NCBI GenBank assembly: GCA_029204225.1
Contig: MU832593.1
Span: 1 to 64,000, forward strand
From: Diphasiastrum complanatum
Taxonomy: Eukaryota > Streptophyta > Lycopodiopsida > Lycopodiales > Lycopodiaceae
DNA: 64,000 nucleotides
Reading direction: 5' to 3'
In this document: positions 44,344-57,248 of the stretch, one piece after another
Layout of the letters: every line of letters starts with the position of its first letter
Numbering within the stretch: position 1 is the stretch's first letter
Made by a program: the position numbers and the translations under genes
Notes under the pieces: model-generated
What the model was told of the DNA's origin: nothing
Seen by the model: only the letters and a program-made list of their open reading frames with translations
Database searches by the model: none

Positions 44344-46896
44344 CTAGCTACGAGCAAGCTGAAAGTAATGAGTGATGGTAGTAGTGGGTCGTGATGTAGG
44401 CTGGTGGGAGGCGTATGAAGATCTAGTAGCACTGGATCGAGCCGAAACTCTCTGTGTCTTCGATCTTCGGACGGGGACGTCAAAATCCGCAACCGAAATA
44501 TCCACTCTGTCTCGCTTCTGGAAGAACTGAGTAATGTGAGCCTGACTGGAATCCATATCTGAGAGCGTAGGTAGAAGTGAAGCTCGTAAAATATACATCT
44601 CTCTCAAAAGAAGACCCACACATCTAGCATCTGGATACTCGAGGAAGGAGCTCAACGTGAGGGGAATATCTCGGTATAAACAATGGTATCGTCCTCTAAT
44701 CTCATAGTATACTGGGCAGCGAAAGATGAAATGAAACTCATCTTCCACCTCCTGAAGAGAACAAAGCTGACATATCCGCTGCAATCTGGGAGTGTCTGTG
44801 TATCTACCTGTCTCGATAGCAAGCTGATGAGAAGAGACTCGAAGCTGTCCTATACGATATCTCAGACCAAAGGATAGCGTCTGTGTAAGATAAACTGGAA
44901 GAATAGGCAAGCCCGAAACGTCCAGCCGTAAAAGATGTGTGCCATAATAATGTAGCTTGACCCTATCTGGATCAGGATGTGACCATATAGTGCGTATGTA
45001 GCTCCGGTAAATCTGCTGTCTGATATAAGCATGGGTTCCATTCGGAAGATCAAGTGCGGATAAACCCCAAGTCTGAAGAAGGGCTGAGACACTGCGATAC
45101 CAAGAGTGCTTGGCTCCCTGATCTGCAAGGGTACAAGATGAAGTGAGAGCAGCAACAATGTATCTGGAGGTATCTAGATCTGATACCCTGTGAAGAAAGG
45201 TGATGATCTGAAACATAGCACCAACAACTAATGGAGGAGAAGCAAACTCGGCTAGTATGATATCATGTGGTACTGAGGGCTTAGCCCGAATTATCCTACT
45301 GAGCATGAGAATCTGGATACGAGTAAGATCTCTCCATGTATCGCGTGATAAATCAGGGCACCAAGTCTCAGCCGAATATAGCACAACTGGGGAGACATTA
45401 GCAGAAAATAGTAGGCATCTGGTAGCAGGATCCTGCACATAATAAGTAGAGCAAAATCTCTCCATATGCACAAGAGCGGTATGCCCCTTGCGGAGCCTGG
45501 CGGTGGCTGCTGGTCGAAAAGTGAGTAGCGGACCAGAGAAAAGAACTCCCAAATAGGTGTAGGAGGTCACGATCTCAATCGGTAGCCCGTCATAATAGAA
45601 AATCACATCTCTCATATGCTGTCTGTTGGTGTTAAACACCATAATCTTAGTCTTCTTAAGGTTAACCGTCAATCCCCAACGCTGGCAAAAGTGATGTAAA
45701 GCAGAAAGGTGACTCTGTAAACCAGCTGCAGAGGATGAGAGGAGAACCACATCATCAGCGTACAAGAGAATGGGGATAATAATGTCTGCTAGGGGACAGC
45801 CCTCTCCACCTTCCTCGCGAATAATCCGCTCGAGGTCATCTATATATAGTGCAAAAAGAGTGGGTGATAAGGGGCAACCCTGCTTCACCCCAATGGTAGA
45901 ATGTATCTGTGAGGACCAGCCACTACCATCTCTGAAACGTGCCAAGACTCGCTCATCATATAAAGTAATGATCGCAGCAATAGTATCCTCTGAAAAGCCA
46001 AGTGAAGACAGTCTCTGGAAAAGAAGATGTCGTGGAACAGAGTCAAAAGCTTTGCGAAAATCCACAAAGCAACAGTAAATTCTCTGTTTCCGATGTCGAG
46101 CCTCCTCAATAATGCATCTCAAAATGAAGATCTGGTCTGAAGTAGAATATCCCGGTCTGAAACCAGCTTGACCCATAGCGTGTAAACCCTCAGTTTCAGC
46201 AAAAGATCCAGTGACTGTCTGTAGTATAGAGCCATATATCTTAGCTAGAGTGTGGCCAATCATAATGGTGCGGTAGTTTCCTACATTCATGGGATCACCT
46301 GCCTTGAGGATGGGGTGAAGGATATTAGTACACCAAGCCGTAGGAAAACCAGAAGTAACAGCTGTGTTAAAAACATGAGCAATGTAAGGGGAGATGAGAT
46401 GTGCTACGGGCTTTAGGAAGTCTACACTTAAGGAGTCATAGTCAGTGGCTTTATTTAGTTTGGCATGTTTAATGGCGTTTTCAACCATGTCAGGGGTGAA
46501 AAGTGAGCAGTGGTCAGGTCTCGGTGAGAGTGAGGTAGGAGGAGAGTCCGTGGTATATAACTCCGTGGCATACTCGATCCAGGATTCGATGGCTATGGGG
46601 GCCAATGTTGAAGAGTGTCTGGTGAAATGTTTCCAGAAAAAAGAGGAGGATGGTGAATCTAAAGAGTTGATCATTTTTTGGCAGAGTGATTGTAGGTACT
46701 TGATCTTCTTTGTTCTGGTGGTTCTATGATATTCTTTCTGGCATTGTTTGAGTGTGGCAGGGGAGTGTGACCTGGCATATGTCACATGATTGTGAAGAGA
46801 GCGGCATTCTGCATCATACCATCTGTTGTGAACACTTCTGTGAGATGATGTCGTTTTGGTGGGGAAGGATGAGGAAGCAGCAGCTAAGAGGGATGT
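44344..46896 (-). pseudogene. LINE D ORF2 fragment: RT and C-terminal finger, no endonuclease
   Basis: The frame is open from the break at 46896 to the stop at 44344, about 850 codons. It lacks the endonuclease and ORF1. RT motifs (VDFRKAFDSVPRH, GVKQGCPLSPTLF, LLYADDVVLLSSS) and the finger CQLC...H...C are intact and identical to those of LINE A, apart from LYDERVLARF for LYERVLARF. Without a promoter, start codon or endonuclease it cannot act as an independent element. Confidence 0.88.
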
Positions 46897-47010
46897 AGAG
46901 AGAGAGAGAGAGAGAGAGAGAGCTTTATTAATATCTTTTGGGTACCCTGAGGTACATAAGACTCAAAAAAGTACATGTCAAGTGTGATTAAAGGGTAACA
47001 TTAACTTTTC
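46897..47010 (-). mobile_element. LINE F: 3' UTR remnant with hairpin and (TC)n tail
   Basis: GTACC-TCAG-GGTAC (46942-46955, minus strand, loop as read) is followed by CAAAAGATATTAATAAAG and a tail of about 24 bases (46897-46922). Only about 100 bases of LINE 3' UTR can be recognised before plain intron sequence resumes. The outer border is approximate. It is the first member of the array. Confidence 0.7.
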
Positions 47011-47640
47011 TTCAAAGTATTTGCATGGTTCTTAATGTTCAATTGATGTAGACTAAAGTTTCAGATGGGAAAGTTTTATCGTCCTAGGATAAGAGATCAA
47101 ATCTGAATCTATATATGAAAATTTAAGTTACATGACTCCACATACTCCACACTCTACGAATTTGGAACTTTGAAGTATGTCTTTGGGAAGTCACTTTTCA
47201 AGGTCAAAAGCAATATATAACTAACAAAAATAGAATCTATTTTCTGGCTAGTGGCGTGTTGCATATTTTTTCAACATGGTTATGTGTGTGCATGCATGTA
47301 CATGTGTGAGTGCGCATGTGTAGGCCTGCAAAGAGCTTACTTTGGTATCATGTCGTATTCTTTTCATGTTGTAACTCTAAGAGGATTGAAAAAGTACAAT
47401 TTATCATCCTTCTAGGTTTATAAGAGATCCATATTCTTCTTAAATGTTGGAACGCATCATTTGAAATAGACATATGTCCTGCGTTCTACTTGTTACAAAG
47501 TCTTTACATTTTGGTACAACTCTAGTGCTACACCTCTTTCATATTTATAGATTTCCATTATCTGGTTTTGAATGCTGATTTTCATGGTCAAATTTGTGAT
47601 ACAAATTAACATTTCTTGATTTTGCACTTGGTTTTTGCAG

Positions 47641-47682
47641 CAAATGCATATGTGCCTCGTCAACAACAGTCACAAAAGCCTA
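47641..47682 (+). CDS. PLAA: PLAA exon d: 42-nt micro-exon after the PFU domain
   Basis: The exon is 42 nt with phase 1 at both ends. After a split Ala codon it encodes NAYVPRQQQSQKP. It follows DPYTG of exon c exactly as in PLAA proteins, where the PFU domain ends in a Pro-rich, low-complexity linker. The acceptor is TTTTTGCAG (47632-47640) and the donor GTAAGT (47683). It sits between introns of 23.4 and 11.4 kb. The short length leaves little room for enhancer motifs, so accurate inclusion depends on strong splice sites, which it has. Confidence 0.87.
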
Positions 47683-49109
47683 GTAAGTGTGCAAACTTCT
47701 ATAAGAGATGATGGTTTTCCTGGTCTTGACATAAAGAGTTTCTTAAACAAAACTAGTATTATATCATAATCCTTACCATAATTTGCATTTAAACGTGTTT
47801 GGACAAACATATCGCTATGTCATTCCCAAATGAGTCTGTTTTGTACTATGAAGCATAATACGGAGCAATAAAATATTAATCCATTTTTTTATGGACAAGA
47901 CTGAAGCCAATCGTTTCTGCTACAAGAATTTGAGAGAAAAGGAGATTGGGGTGCTCTAACAACTATTCAATAGTGATGAATGGTGGAGCTAGCAACATAG
48001 ACAAGGTGATTGTGAGCAGCAAATAAGTAATTTGGTGGTGGTAGAGAGAGAAACAAACACAAGTTTGTGGCAACTTCTAGTGTGGTTTTGTGTCATTTTT
48101 TTGTGACTACAATTCGTTTTCAATGACTTCTTTTGTTAACGTTCATTGTAGCAAAGCTAGGAAGTTCTTCATGCAAATTTTTTTGCATAGTTTTTATCCC
48201 GTGGATTGTTGTCATCAAATATAGCAAGGTGCTACATTAGATGCAATTGGAGGAGAGTAGGGTTTATGAATGCCTCCCTGCTTTATGCTAGTTGATTACC
48301 AAAGTTTTCGAAGCAGTTTAAGGTGTTTTCATAGTACATATTTGTGCTTGCATCTTTGTAGTTTAGGGTTTAGGGTTTGCGCAATCAAATTTTTTTATAT
48401 ATATATTGTATTTCATCACTTCTTTCTTCACCCATGGTAGGTGAGTGTGGAGGTGGCATGTGGGAGGAGGTTGTGTTGTTGGATCAAAATTAGGTCCCCA
48501 TTGTGGATCAAGGTCCAAAAGATAGTGTTGCCTTTGTTGAAGCCACGATCACTTTAATGCTCGCATGAGGGTGAGGTCGCATCTTTTGGGCTTACGCAAC
48601 CTAATGAAAGGAAACATGCTATTACTCTGTGCATATAATTTGTCAAGGACAAGCAAGCCATGCTTCTAGAGGCTTATGGTGAGATTAACATTCGTGCATC
48701 CTACATCTCTAGGTGCAACACCTATAGCGCTTTTGCTATGAACTTAATCATAGATGTTGGTATCAAATGAAGCATAAGATAGCAAAAAACGTTTGCATAC
48801 GCAGACCTTCCATGAGAATCAAAATAAGCTATTACAAGAAGTATATGTTGTATCGTGTGTAAATGGCTTAAAGCATCTTGTACTTATTTCAAAATAATCG
48901 TTGAAGGGGGAAATATTGGAAAAGTGTGATAGTGATTTCATTTGCAATGAGTCATCTGACATGTGCTTGAGTTGTTTATTCCTTGTAATGTCAAAGTCCC
49001 CAAGCCATATTGACATAACCGATTATAAGGAGCACAAGAAAACTTGATGAGTTATTGTTGTCGATAGTTCAGGGAGATTCTTAGAGTCCAACAGCTCTAA
49101 TGTGACCCC

Positions 49110-50066
49110 AGATGGCATGTTACTAGAGGACTTGAGGCCAATGGTGATACTCCTTTTGTTTCAAGGCTAAGGTGTGAGGAGAGTGGTATCTAGCATAAAC
49201 AACTTGTTTATGCAATGAGAAACACTCCGTGTCATACCATCTGTTGTGGGTGCGTAATGAGATGAGAAAGTTTTCGAAGGATATGTTGTATTGGCAAATT
49301 GTAAAAGAGATTGAGATAAGAAGGCTGCTTCGACGAGGTGAAGGGAAAGCCATGGAGAAAAGTGGTTAAGGATGAGGTGTAAGTGGGAAGACCTGACGGA
49401 GAGAAAGTTGGGCGAGGGCGATGGATGGGTCGGTGTGTCGTGACCGTGGTAATAGGATGTCCAAGGGATAGAAGCAGGAGGGAGTGATCAGAGATGGTAG
49501 GAGGTATAAAGTGGAAGGTATGAAGGAATGGGATCAAAGCCGGTGAACCAATGAAGTAGTCCACAACACTATGTCCTCCCCCATGTGGGTGACAGGTAAA
49601 ATATGACGATGAAGGCCAACCAGGAAGGCCATTCAATATGGCTAAGGAATGGGCCTCTGCTAAGCCAAAATCAACTGCTCTCCAAAGTGAGTAGCCGGAG
49701 TATCTGCATCGTCCTGTCCAATCCCTTAGTTAAAAGCAAATCTTTTGCCTCCTGGATGGGCTTATCCCCGTCGGGAATCCCTCTAACTCGGATATTGAGG
49801 GCTTTTTTAGCTCTTCTTTCTTGCTCGGAAAAGACATTTTCTAATGTAGAATTCACAAATGTGTGCTGAACCGCCGCTTGAAGATTCAGCCTTACCATCA
49901 TTTTTGAGAACTCCCCCCTCCCAATGGGCACCCTACTACCCTCATCTAGATGGCCCATGGACCCCTCCAATGCACTATGGAGTTCCATGCTCATCCAATG
50001 AGAGAGAGAGAAGCCTAGGGGAGTTAAAGAATCTCCAAGAGCCTCCATAGGCTTATGGAAGGTCAA
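49110..50066 (-). mobile_element. LINE H: ORF1 end joined to endonuclease, internally deleted
   Basis: At 49720-50066 the minus strand encodes a Met-rich lead and then the ORF1 RRM-like motif ERRAKKALNIRVRGIPDGDK followed by QEAKDLLL. It is joined directly to the endonuclease at about 49700 (SHFGEQL-like codons, then NGLPGWPSSSYFTCHPHGGG and SVVDYFIGSPALI, with ISDHSLLLLSLG near 49490). The post-endonuclease linker (HNRWYDTECFSLHKQVVYAR) runs to about 49160. The ORF1 C-terminal domain, the first half of the endonuclease, RT and the tail are missing. The ORF1 motif is closest to LINE A. Confidence 0.78.
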
Positions 50067-50497
50067 GAGACTCCTTCCATAACCTATGACTCTTTGAATG
50101 CCTTTCTTGTGGGAGTTGGGAACTCAATGGACACTTTAGAAGGGCGGCCTCCTACTAGGTCCCATTGCCCAAGTTGTGCATGTATACTTTGGTCCTAGAC
50201 CAATAAAGTGATATGGTTCAAGGTTGAGGCCCAAGGTCTAAAAAAATAGTCATCCAATGACTTTCTAACACCTCTCTAGGTTCCATACCTCCATCCAAGG
50301 TATAGACACCTACTTGCCCTTAACCAAGGACACTAGTACCTTAATCTAAGGCACCTATCCTTAATACTAAGGGTACCCCTTATCCAAGGGTCACGTGACT
50401 CCATACCTCCAACTAAGGTATAGTCACTTGTCTGCCCTTATCTAAGGGCACATACCCTTAATCCTAAGGGTACCTTGCCATTTAGCCTCCAACACTA
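50067..50497. repeat. Imperfect repeats of unknown origin
   Basis: No gene is seen. Two related blocks, about 50286-50330 and 50404-50450, share CCTCCA, AAGGTATAG and TGCCCTTA, and several AAGGGTACC units follow. This may be the outer part of the LTR that follows, but the border is not clear. Confidence 0.4.
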
Positions 50498-50851
50498 AAT
50501 GGACTAAGGGGTCTGAAGTACTGCTAGTTACATAGGTATGTAACAATATGGTTGGCTTTGGGCCTTATTATTCATTGTTTGGACATTTGGACATATTACT
50601 GGAGAGTGGGGGCCTTATTCGAGGGCGCACTAGTATCCCTCCCAGTTGGGCCCTAACCACTGGAAGCTTCCTTCTAGGGCTTCCTCTAGGCTATAAGTAG
50701 GAAATTTGTGTCATTTGTTACTCAGCTGATGATATTGATCTCTCTCTTTAGTCTCCTTAATCTCTCTCTTTCCTACTTTCTAGGGTTAAGTCTTGCTTAT
50801 GTGATGCTTTCATAGCTTAGCTCTAGATCAATTGTGGCTTCATGCGTAACT
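50498..50851 (+). mobile_element. Gypsy LTR, partial or solo, related to the LTR at 9786
   Basis: Blocks TTGGGCC, GAGTGGGGG and CAGCTGATGATATTGATCTCTC occur in the same order as in the 9786-10171 LTR. A TATAAGTAGG stands in place of its TATA element. A PBS follows. No gag or pol can be read downstream before another element begins at 51181, so only the 5' end of this element remains. Confidence 0.65.
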
Positions 50852-50863
50852 TGGTATCAGAGC
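50852..50863 (+). other. Primer-binding site, initiator tRNA-Met type
   Basis: TGGTATCAGAGC immediately follows the LTR at 50498-50851. Confidence 0.85.
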
Positions 50864-51185
50864 ACTTTCCTTTGCACCACTTTTGCAGATTTAGTAAAGG
50901 CTGTCCATCGCCCTACTAACCCATCACTTTCGTTGATTTTTTCATCAGATTTCCATCGTTTGTCCAGATTGACCTTACCATGTAAAAACATAATGCTTTT
51001 TGGTTTCCGAGGGAAGGCTCAAACTTGGGACCAAAGAAACTTTGGATGCCAAGCTAACCCACTCAGCCAACCCATTTGGTTTGTAAAAACATAATGGCAA
51101 TAACAATCTTGGTACTCTTTGTGAGTTGTGCATGGAAAATGACTATTCCATCGATCCAGCCAAGACAACACCACATCAGGATGTC

Positions 51186-51655
51186 TGTAAAGACCACTAG
51201 GGAAAACCCCTAAGATGAGGATAGGAAAACACAACAACAGAGACTATGGAGCCAAAACCACCCAACCAAACCTAGATCCCTCCTGGATCTAGCCCCCAAG
51301 CCATGCCATTTGATAGCAAGAGGAGAAGAGCTCAACTGGTAACCTAGACCAAGTCGTCGACGAGATAATCTCTACCTCAATCTATAGAGAGTAGGATCCT
51401 GTGCATGAACCCATGCAATCCCCATGCAGGTCAACTATAAATAGGTCGCAGCTCTTCATGCATTCCTCCTGCTTATATCCGTCACATGTACATGCAATAC
51501 TCCATATGTCTCAATTAGAGTGTCTGGGTCCTCTCAAGGTCATTAGTCACCAACAGGCCTCGACGTGGAATTAAATTTCGGCGTGACCAGTATCTGGAGG
51601 GCCGGTCTACCATATTAGGACTATTCTATGTCTTTAACTGAATATGGCTGTAACA
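51186..51655 (-). mobile_element. 3' LTR of the complete gypsy element
   Basis: 470 bp, TGTAAAGACC...TGTAACA on the plus strand. The adjoining PPT reads GTTTAAGGGAGGAAGAA on the minus strand (51656-51672). Confidence 0.9.
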
Positions 51656-54174
51656 TTCTTCCTCCCTTAAACAGGTTCTGTCCTCAGAACAGGAAAAAGA
51701 AAACATGAAATTATTCCTTAAGCTTTCAAGTCTTACCCATGAATCATTATTCTTAGTCTGATCTTTTCCATCTGAATAAGTACTCCGAGATGCAACAATT
51801 CTTCAATTGCTTGCCTCTACTCAAGAATACTAACTCAAATTCCAAAGATACACTAAGCTATAAATCTTCCAAATGGGTTGATCTACTCCAAAATAAAAGT
51901 TCATCACCTTCATGTAATCCAAATTCTATATTAACTCAGGTGAATTAACATATATTTTTGAGGCTAAATCCCTAATTATAGTCTAAACTTATCCACAATT
52001 TCTTGCAGAAAATAATGCTTCTTGGTACAATTATTCTTAGAATATCAAAATATTCTAAAATACAACAATTCAATTAAAATCTCTAGGAGATCCATCAAGT
52101 CTCAGACAGCTATAACCCGATCCAGAGTACTGCAGTTACCTTAAGGAGTTAATAGCCCCATTTCTAGCACCATATGCCAGAAATCAGCAACTATTTGTAT
52201 CTATAAATTTGGAGATATAGACTGAACTTTGTACACAAGTACTTACAGACTACAATCTGTAGTAGAATACCATCCACTAAGGTAAGCAAAATCTCCTCAT
52301 AAGCAGAAAACAATTTACTTAATAAGAAATGCTTGTGAGATCCGTAGAACTCAATAAAACACCGGAGTAAAGATTAGAAATCATACACTTATAATAAATA
52401 AGTATCTGTTTATGATTCCAACCAAGTCAGCTGAATTTGAAAAATTCAGTTTACCATTCTTGGAATCATTAGGATCCGGTATCGAATTGAGCTCTCAGGG
52501 ATACTATCACTAATGAATCAAGTCTATTCCTCAACTGAGAAATACTCACCCAAGAATTCCGTATATCCTATGCACACAATTTTCTGATGAATCCAAATGA
52601 CTTATAAATTATGTGTCTTACAAGCAATACACACAAAACAAACAGTTTTCGGCGAATTCTCTTCACACTGTCCGTTTTACCAATTAACTTCCACAGGAGT
52701 AAATCAACTACTCAAGTTAATTGCCCATGATTTAGAAATCTTAAATGTCTAGGTGCAGCTCTTGATTGTACTAGTACAACACCACATTTAGATCCTTATC
52801 CAAATCACTCTTAAGTTAACCTATAGATCTATCAGAACAGATCTGTTAACTCTGCAAGTAATTGTCAAACACAATACTCGATCATATGTCTATGTCCGCC
52901 GACTAGATTAAGTGCACCAGATAACCTTAGTAACCAGGAATACATAGTAGATCCAAACAAGATTAAGCGTGCACATATGAGAATAATCTCACTATGACCC
53001 AGTACATAAACACATGTCCATATCTGGCAGATTCCTTTAAAATCCGCATATGTTACTCACATATATCATTGAGAATCTTGTAACTTAGCTACTAAAGAAT
53101 TCTATTTCTCTTGAGTAAATAACATATTTGGGAAATCTCTGAGACTAAGAACACATTCTCTCTCACGAGTTTTCCAACCCAATTACCTCTTGGACCAAAT
53201 TTCTTCCATTTAATCAACCCCTCCCAAATCCTAGTACTCCAACCAAGATCAGGTTGATTCAATATAGACACTCCATTATCAAAATTACTTCTATCCCTGC
53301 CAACTGGGATTAGTAACTTCTGATCTTACTCAATACTACTTATAATGATTTCCAATTTCAATCCTTTTCTAGTTCCAGATTGTTCCACACAATCCCTAGA
53401 GAATTTCTCTCAACTTTGTGCAACTAATAGGTCCTTATAAAAGAATCTTACTCATCACTTCACCTCTCCCTTTAAGAGAAATTTCCAATTTCTTATAAAG
53501 GTTTTTTTTGGAGAGATGATAAATGAAAATCTCATAATCGTGAAAAGTCAATAATAAATGCCTTCCAAATAGGATTCACTCTATTATACACATGACTTTT
53601 CTTCTAAGTATTCTCAATACGAGTGATAGTAACTATCATCTATTTGAGCACTATCTATGCATAAGAGACAATCTGGGATTAAGAAATTGAAAATACCAAC
53701 ATCCTGGAACATTTCAAATTCCAAGCCTTATCCAAGTAGATTATAAACAGTCCTTCCAAAAAGAAATTCCCATACTTGAAGGATCATATGAATTTTAGTG
53801 TGAGGTCCATATTTAAGAAATTCAAAAGAAGTAAGGTTCTTTAAAAGGTGAGAAATAGCTTTTAAGGGTTTCCGATTTGGAATTTATGAGATACCATTGA
53901 GGGATCCGGTTATGATCCTCTCCGAATACCCTAAACAAGTTTAACCAATGGTTTCAACTATTAGCATTACTAATGTAAATAATTCTCGCACAAGAATTCC
54001 CCTTTGAAATCATTGATGTCCCAGACAATCGGTTCTTTCTCCAAGAAAGTTCTTTGCCTTTAGATCTGCTCATCAGAAAATCAAAAAACTTATCTGACCA
54101 TCCTATATCCAACATAGGATCTGATCTTCAACCATTCCCAGAAAAATACCTCCTACCATTGAATTCTCCATTTC

Positions 54175-54310
54175 CTTAAGTTTTCACTGTAGACGACAAT
54201 ATCATCTAAGAATACCACTAGGCATTGTCCCCGGTATGGACGAGAAATCTCATTCATAAACAGTTGAAATAACCCAGGTGTATTCGTCAGAAACCAAAAG
54301 GAACCATTTG
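54175..54310 (-). pseudogene. Gypsy RT remnant
   Basis: One minus-strand frame gives FLTNTPGLFQLFMNEISRP and then the catalytic CLVVFLDDIVVYSENL, characteristic of gypsy RT. The sequence upstream and downstream is full of stops. No gag, protease, RNase H or integrase could be read with confidence elsewhere in the interior, although other degenerate pieces may remain. Confidence 0.75.
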
Positions 54311-55138
54311 AAATTCAAACCAACTGAAGTATAAGTAATAGATATCCAATATCTATATCCGAAATGGTATAAGGAATTCAATTTCTTCAAGAAGATCTTT
54401 AACCACATTATCTGATAATCCAGAGATGTTAAAAACTCCATTTGGAATTCCTATACCAGATATGCACATATCTATTCCACCAAGTACTGGAGTACCCCCA
54501 TATTTGTTCCTAATGGACCACAAAAATCCATTACAAAATTGTGATTTAACAAGAATCTGCACATGGTTTTACCGTCATATAAACAACCCATCTGGTTGGT
54601 ACTAACATTACCGAACTCCTACCAACTGAGAGCTTAGGAATAAGGCTCTTTACAGTACAAATGTGAACCAAGTGTCCATTCTCGTTCCATCACTATTTCC
54701 ATTAACAAATAGGGTCAACTCATGGTCCTATAGATATCTAAAATAAATTCAACTTAATGAATTCAATAAACCGGTGATATGCAATTTTCTTGCAAGGATT
54801 ATTTACCAATCCAAATTACATAACACAATCACATTTACCCTCAGGTGTCTCATTTTCTTCCTCCCTTAGATTTTTTGGTTACCCGAAAAATTTCATCAGC
54901 GAAGGCACCGAAAACTCCTTTGACACAAGTAAATGCTAGGCTGCTATCCTTTTGACTACACTAGCTTAAGTATTACTTCGTTAAAGTTGCCTAAAACTAA
55001 TGGGAAATCCATAAAATTTCGACCCGGGTACTCTTTTACGATATTCAATACACTTGTTTTTTATCGAATATAGAGTTACCTTCAAATATTATGACCTTTA
55101 TTCCATTTATTCACTTTAACAATTATCTCAAAAGCTTT

Positions 55139-55453
55139 AGTTTGCCCATAGAATCAATAAACCGTTAACGGTTCAGTACGGTTCTGAGAACCGTACTTTG
55201 AACCGTACGGTTCACAATCTTTTTTTGGGCAGAACCGTATAAACCGTGAAATAAATAATTAATTAATCGATTAATTTTTTTTTCCCCCACCCCCAAAACG
55301 AGCTATGAGGGGTTTTGGGGGGAAAATTAAAATAAATAAATAATTAATTGATTTTTATATGAACCGTACCACGGTTCAAGGAACCGTGGTACGGTTCCTT
55401 CCATTGTTCCCAGGACCCACGGTTTTGGGAACCGTGGGTTCTATGAGTTTGCC
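55139..55453. mobile_element. hAT-like MITE with 8-bp target duplication
   Basis: A 299-bp insertion (55147-55445) starts CATAGAATC and ends as the complement of CATAGAACC. AGTTTGCC is repeated on both sides (55139-55146 and 55446-55453). Both arms are packed with short inverted copies of GAACCGTAC and GGTACGGTTC. The centre has palindromic AATTAATTAATCGATTAATT and a CCCAAAAC...GTTTTGGGG stem, so the whole can fold back. There is no coding capacity. The 8-bp duplication and CA start point to hAT; the TIR is short and imperfect. Confidence 0.72.
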
Positions 55454-57236
55454 CAATCCTAACGATCAAAATCATTGAGGACAAGCCTATCGGTGCTCCA
55501 CCGAGTCGAAAAGGAAGAACCCTAAGCACCATTTAACTCAATTTACAAGGAGTATCGATACTCGAGAGTTAAGTGGTTAAATAGCATAGTACCAAGGAAT
55601 CGAAATCCCTTTACCGGGTACATGCCTGAGAACCGTACCACTTCCATCGTTTTGTCAAGATCGGTTTAGGAAAATTCAGACCGACTAATACAGCTGGACA
55701 CAAAAACAACGGTACTAAAGTTCCACAAAAAATTTGGCTTACAAGTAACTGTCAAGGTAACCCACCAAAGCCTAATGTCAAGTTGATAAGGTCTAGTACG
55801 TGCATATTGTCCAAGGAGAAGAAAAAACCAAATTCAAAAAAAATTCATGCACAATGAAAAAGCCTAGACCACACAAAACCTCTCATGACACATAATCAAA
55901 AACCCTAAAAGGTTTTTTTTATAAAGAAAGGGACGGTAGTTCCCTGCTCCAGCCGCCACCATCGTGACAGCTGAGTCTTCACCAAGCGAGAGGGAGGGAG
56001 AGATTTGCAGTGGGGTAACGCTCCTCCTCGGCCCTTATGCTGCCTCATCAGTTAAAAATCAAGCACCCATCACCGTCTTGACTAGCAACAGTGAGCTTCA
56101 CCGCCATTCCATGCTAAATCCAGGTCAGATGGCGCTTTCCAACAGCTCGAAATCAGGCGCTACGTTGTCATGGTTAGAAACAGGCTTTACAGCCCTTTCA
56201 ACTTGGCAGATTGTGTATCCTGTTCCAGCATCCACTAAAGCCTACCATCAGCCCTACATCACTTACAGGTAACTCTCTGAGAGGATTCTATAGTAAGGCG
56301 GACAGAGGATTCAAATAGAGCCATCGAAACGAGGGTTCCACGGTCTAGACCAGCGCCCTACTCGTTTCACAGATGGCCTTACCACCACACTGGTGAACAA
56401 CGAGCAAAGGCTCTCAAAAGGATTCATTTTCATGTATGAGTCACATTCCAAGCTACTCTTTTTCTTCAACAGGTTTGCTTGCAGGGCAGCGACCCTCTAA
56501 AGCTTCCCTTTGTAACTGAACAGAGGTGCCAACCTCTACCAAACCAGATTTAACAAAGGTTCAGAAACATGCTTCAGTGTTCCAAAGACAAGGAAAGGAG
56601 TTACTGTATTTTACAGCTCTAAAATCTTTCTACAGTCAGCAAGCAACAATCCAAGAAAGCTTTCACAGGGTTCAACTGCATGCATCACTTACACCAAATC
56701 TTTATCTGATTTTCTAAAGAATGGGCAACTACAATTTCCATTCTATGTTTTCAGTTTGCATGAAACACAAGAGGATTAGTCACAAATTCTCCACATGCAA
56801 TCATTAAATTCAAGATTTCCAGCAATAGTTAGTTTATTCATTCAGGATAAATTGATTCCTCATCAATCTATCAACAAACATTCTGCTACTAATCTGAATC
56901 TAATCTGTCCAAAACATTATGGATTCATGCAAATTGTTCAACCCAAAAAACAGATTTAGACAAAAAAGTGGATCTACTCATGCAGATCATTCTACTTCTA
57001 ATGAAAACTTTCTCAAGGCTTCAGAAAAATAGGAACGAATTCCTCACTAATCCACAACATCTCTAATAAAATCAAACAAGGAGAAGAGCACTCTACCACC
57101 AAGTTTGAAAAGCATGCTTCACACATGAATTAGTGAATCCAAACCCAACTTCCCTTGACAAAACAGCACTCCATCCGGGATGTGAATCCAAGTGCGTACT
57201 TGTCTCCATCCCATCCAAGACCGCATCTTAGCCGGG

Positions 57237-57248
57237 CTCTGATACCAA
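57237..57248 (-). other. Primer-binding site of the complete gypsy element
   Basis: The minus strand reads TTGGTATCAGAGCCC next to the right LTR, complementary to initiator tRNA-Met. Confidence 0.88.

Noticed and set aside
47280-47330. TG-rich stretch as a functional element
   Set aside because: It is a short imperfect TG/CA microsatellite in an intron without associated motifs.
48361-48379. TTTAGGG units resembling plant telomere repeat
   Set aside because: Only two to three units are present, which is common by chance in plant introns. No array, so no telomere or interstitial block.
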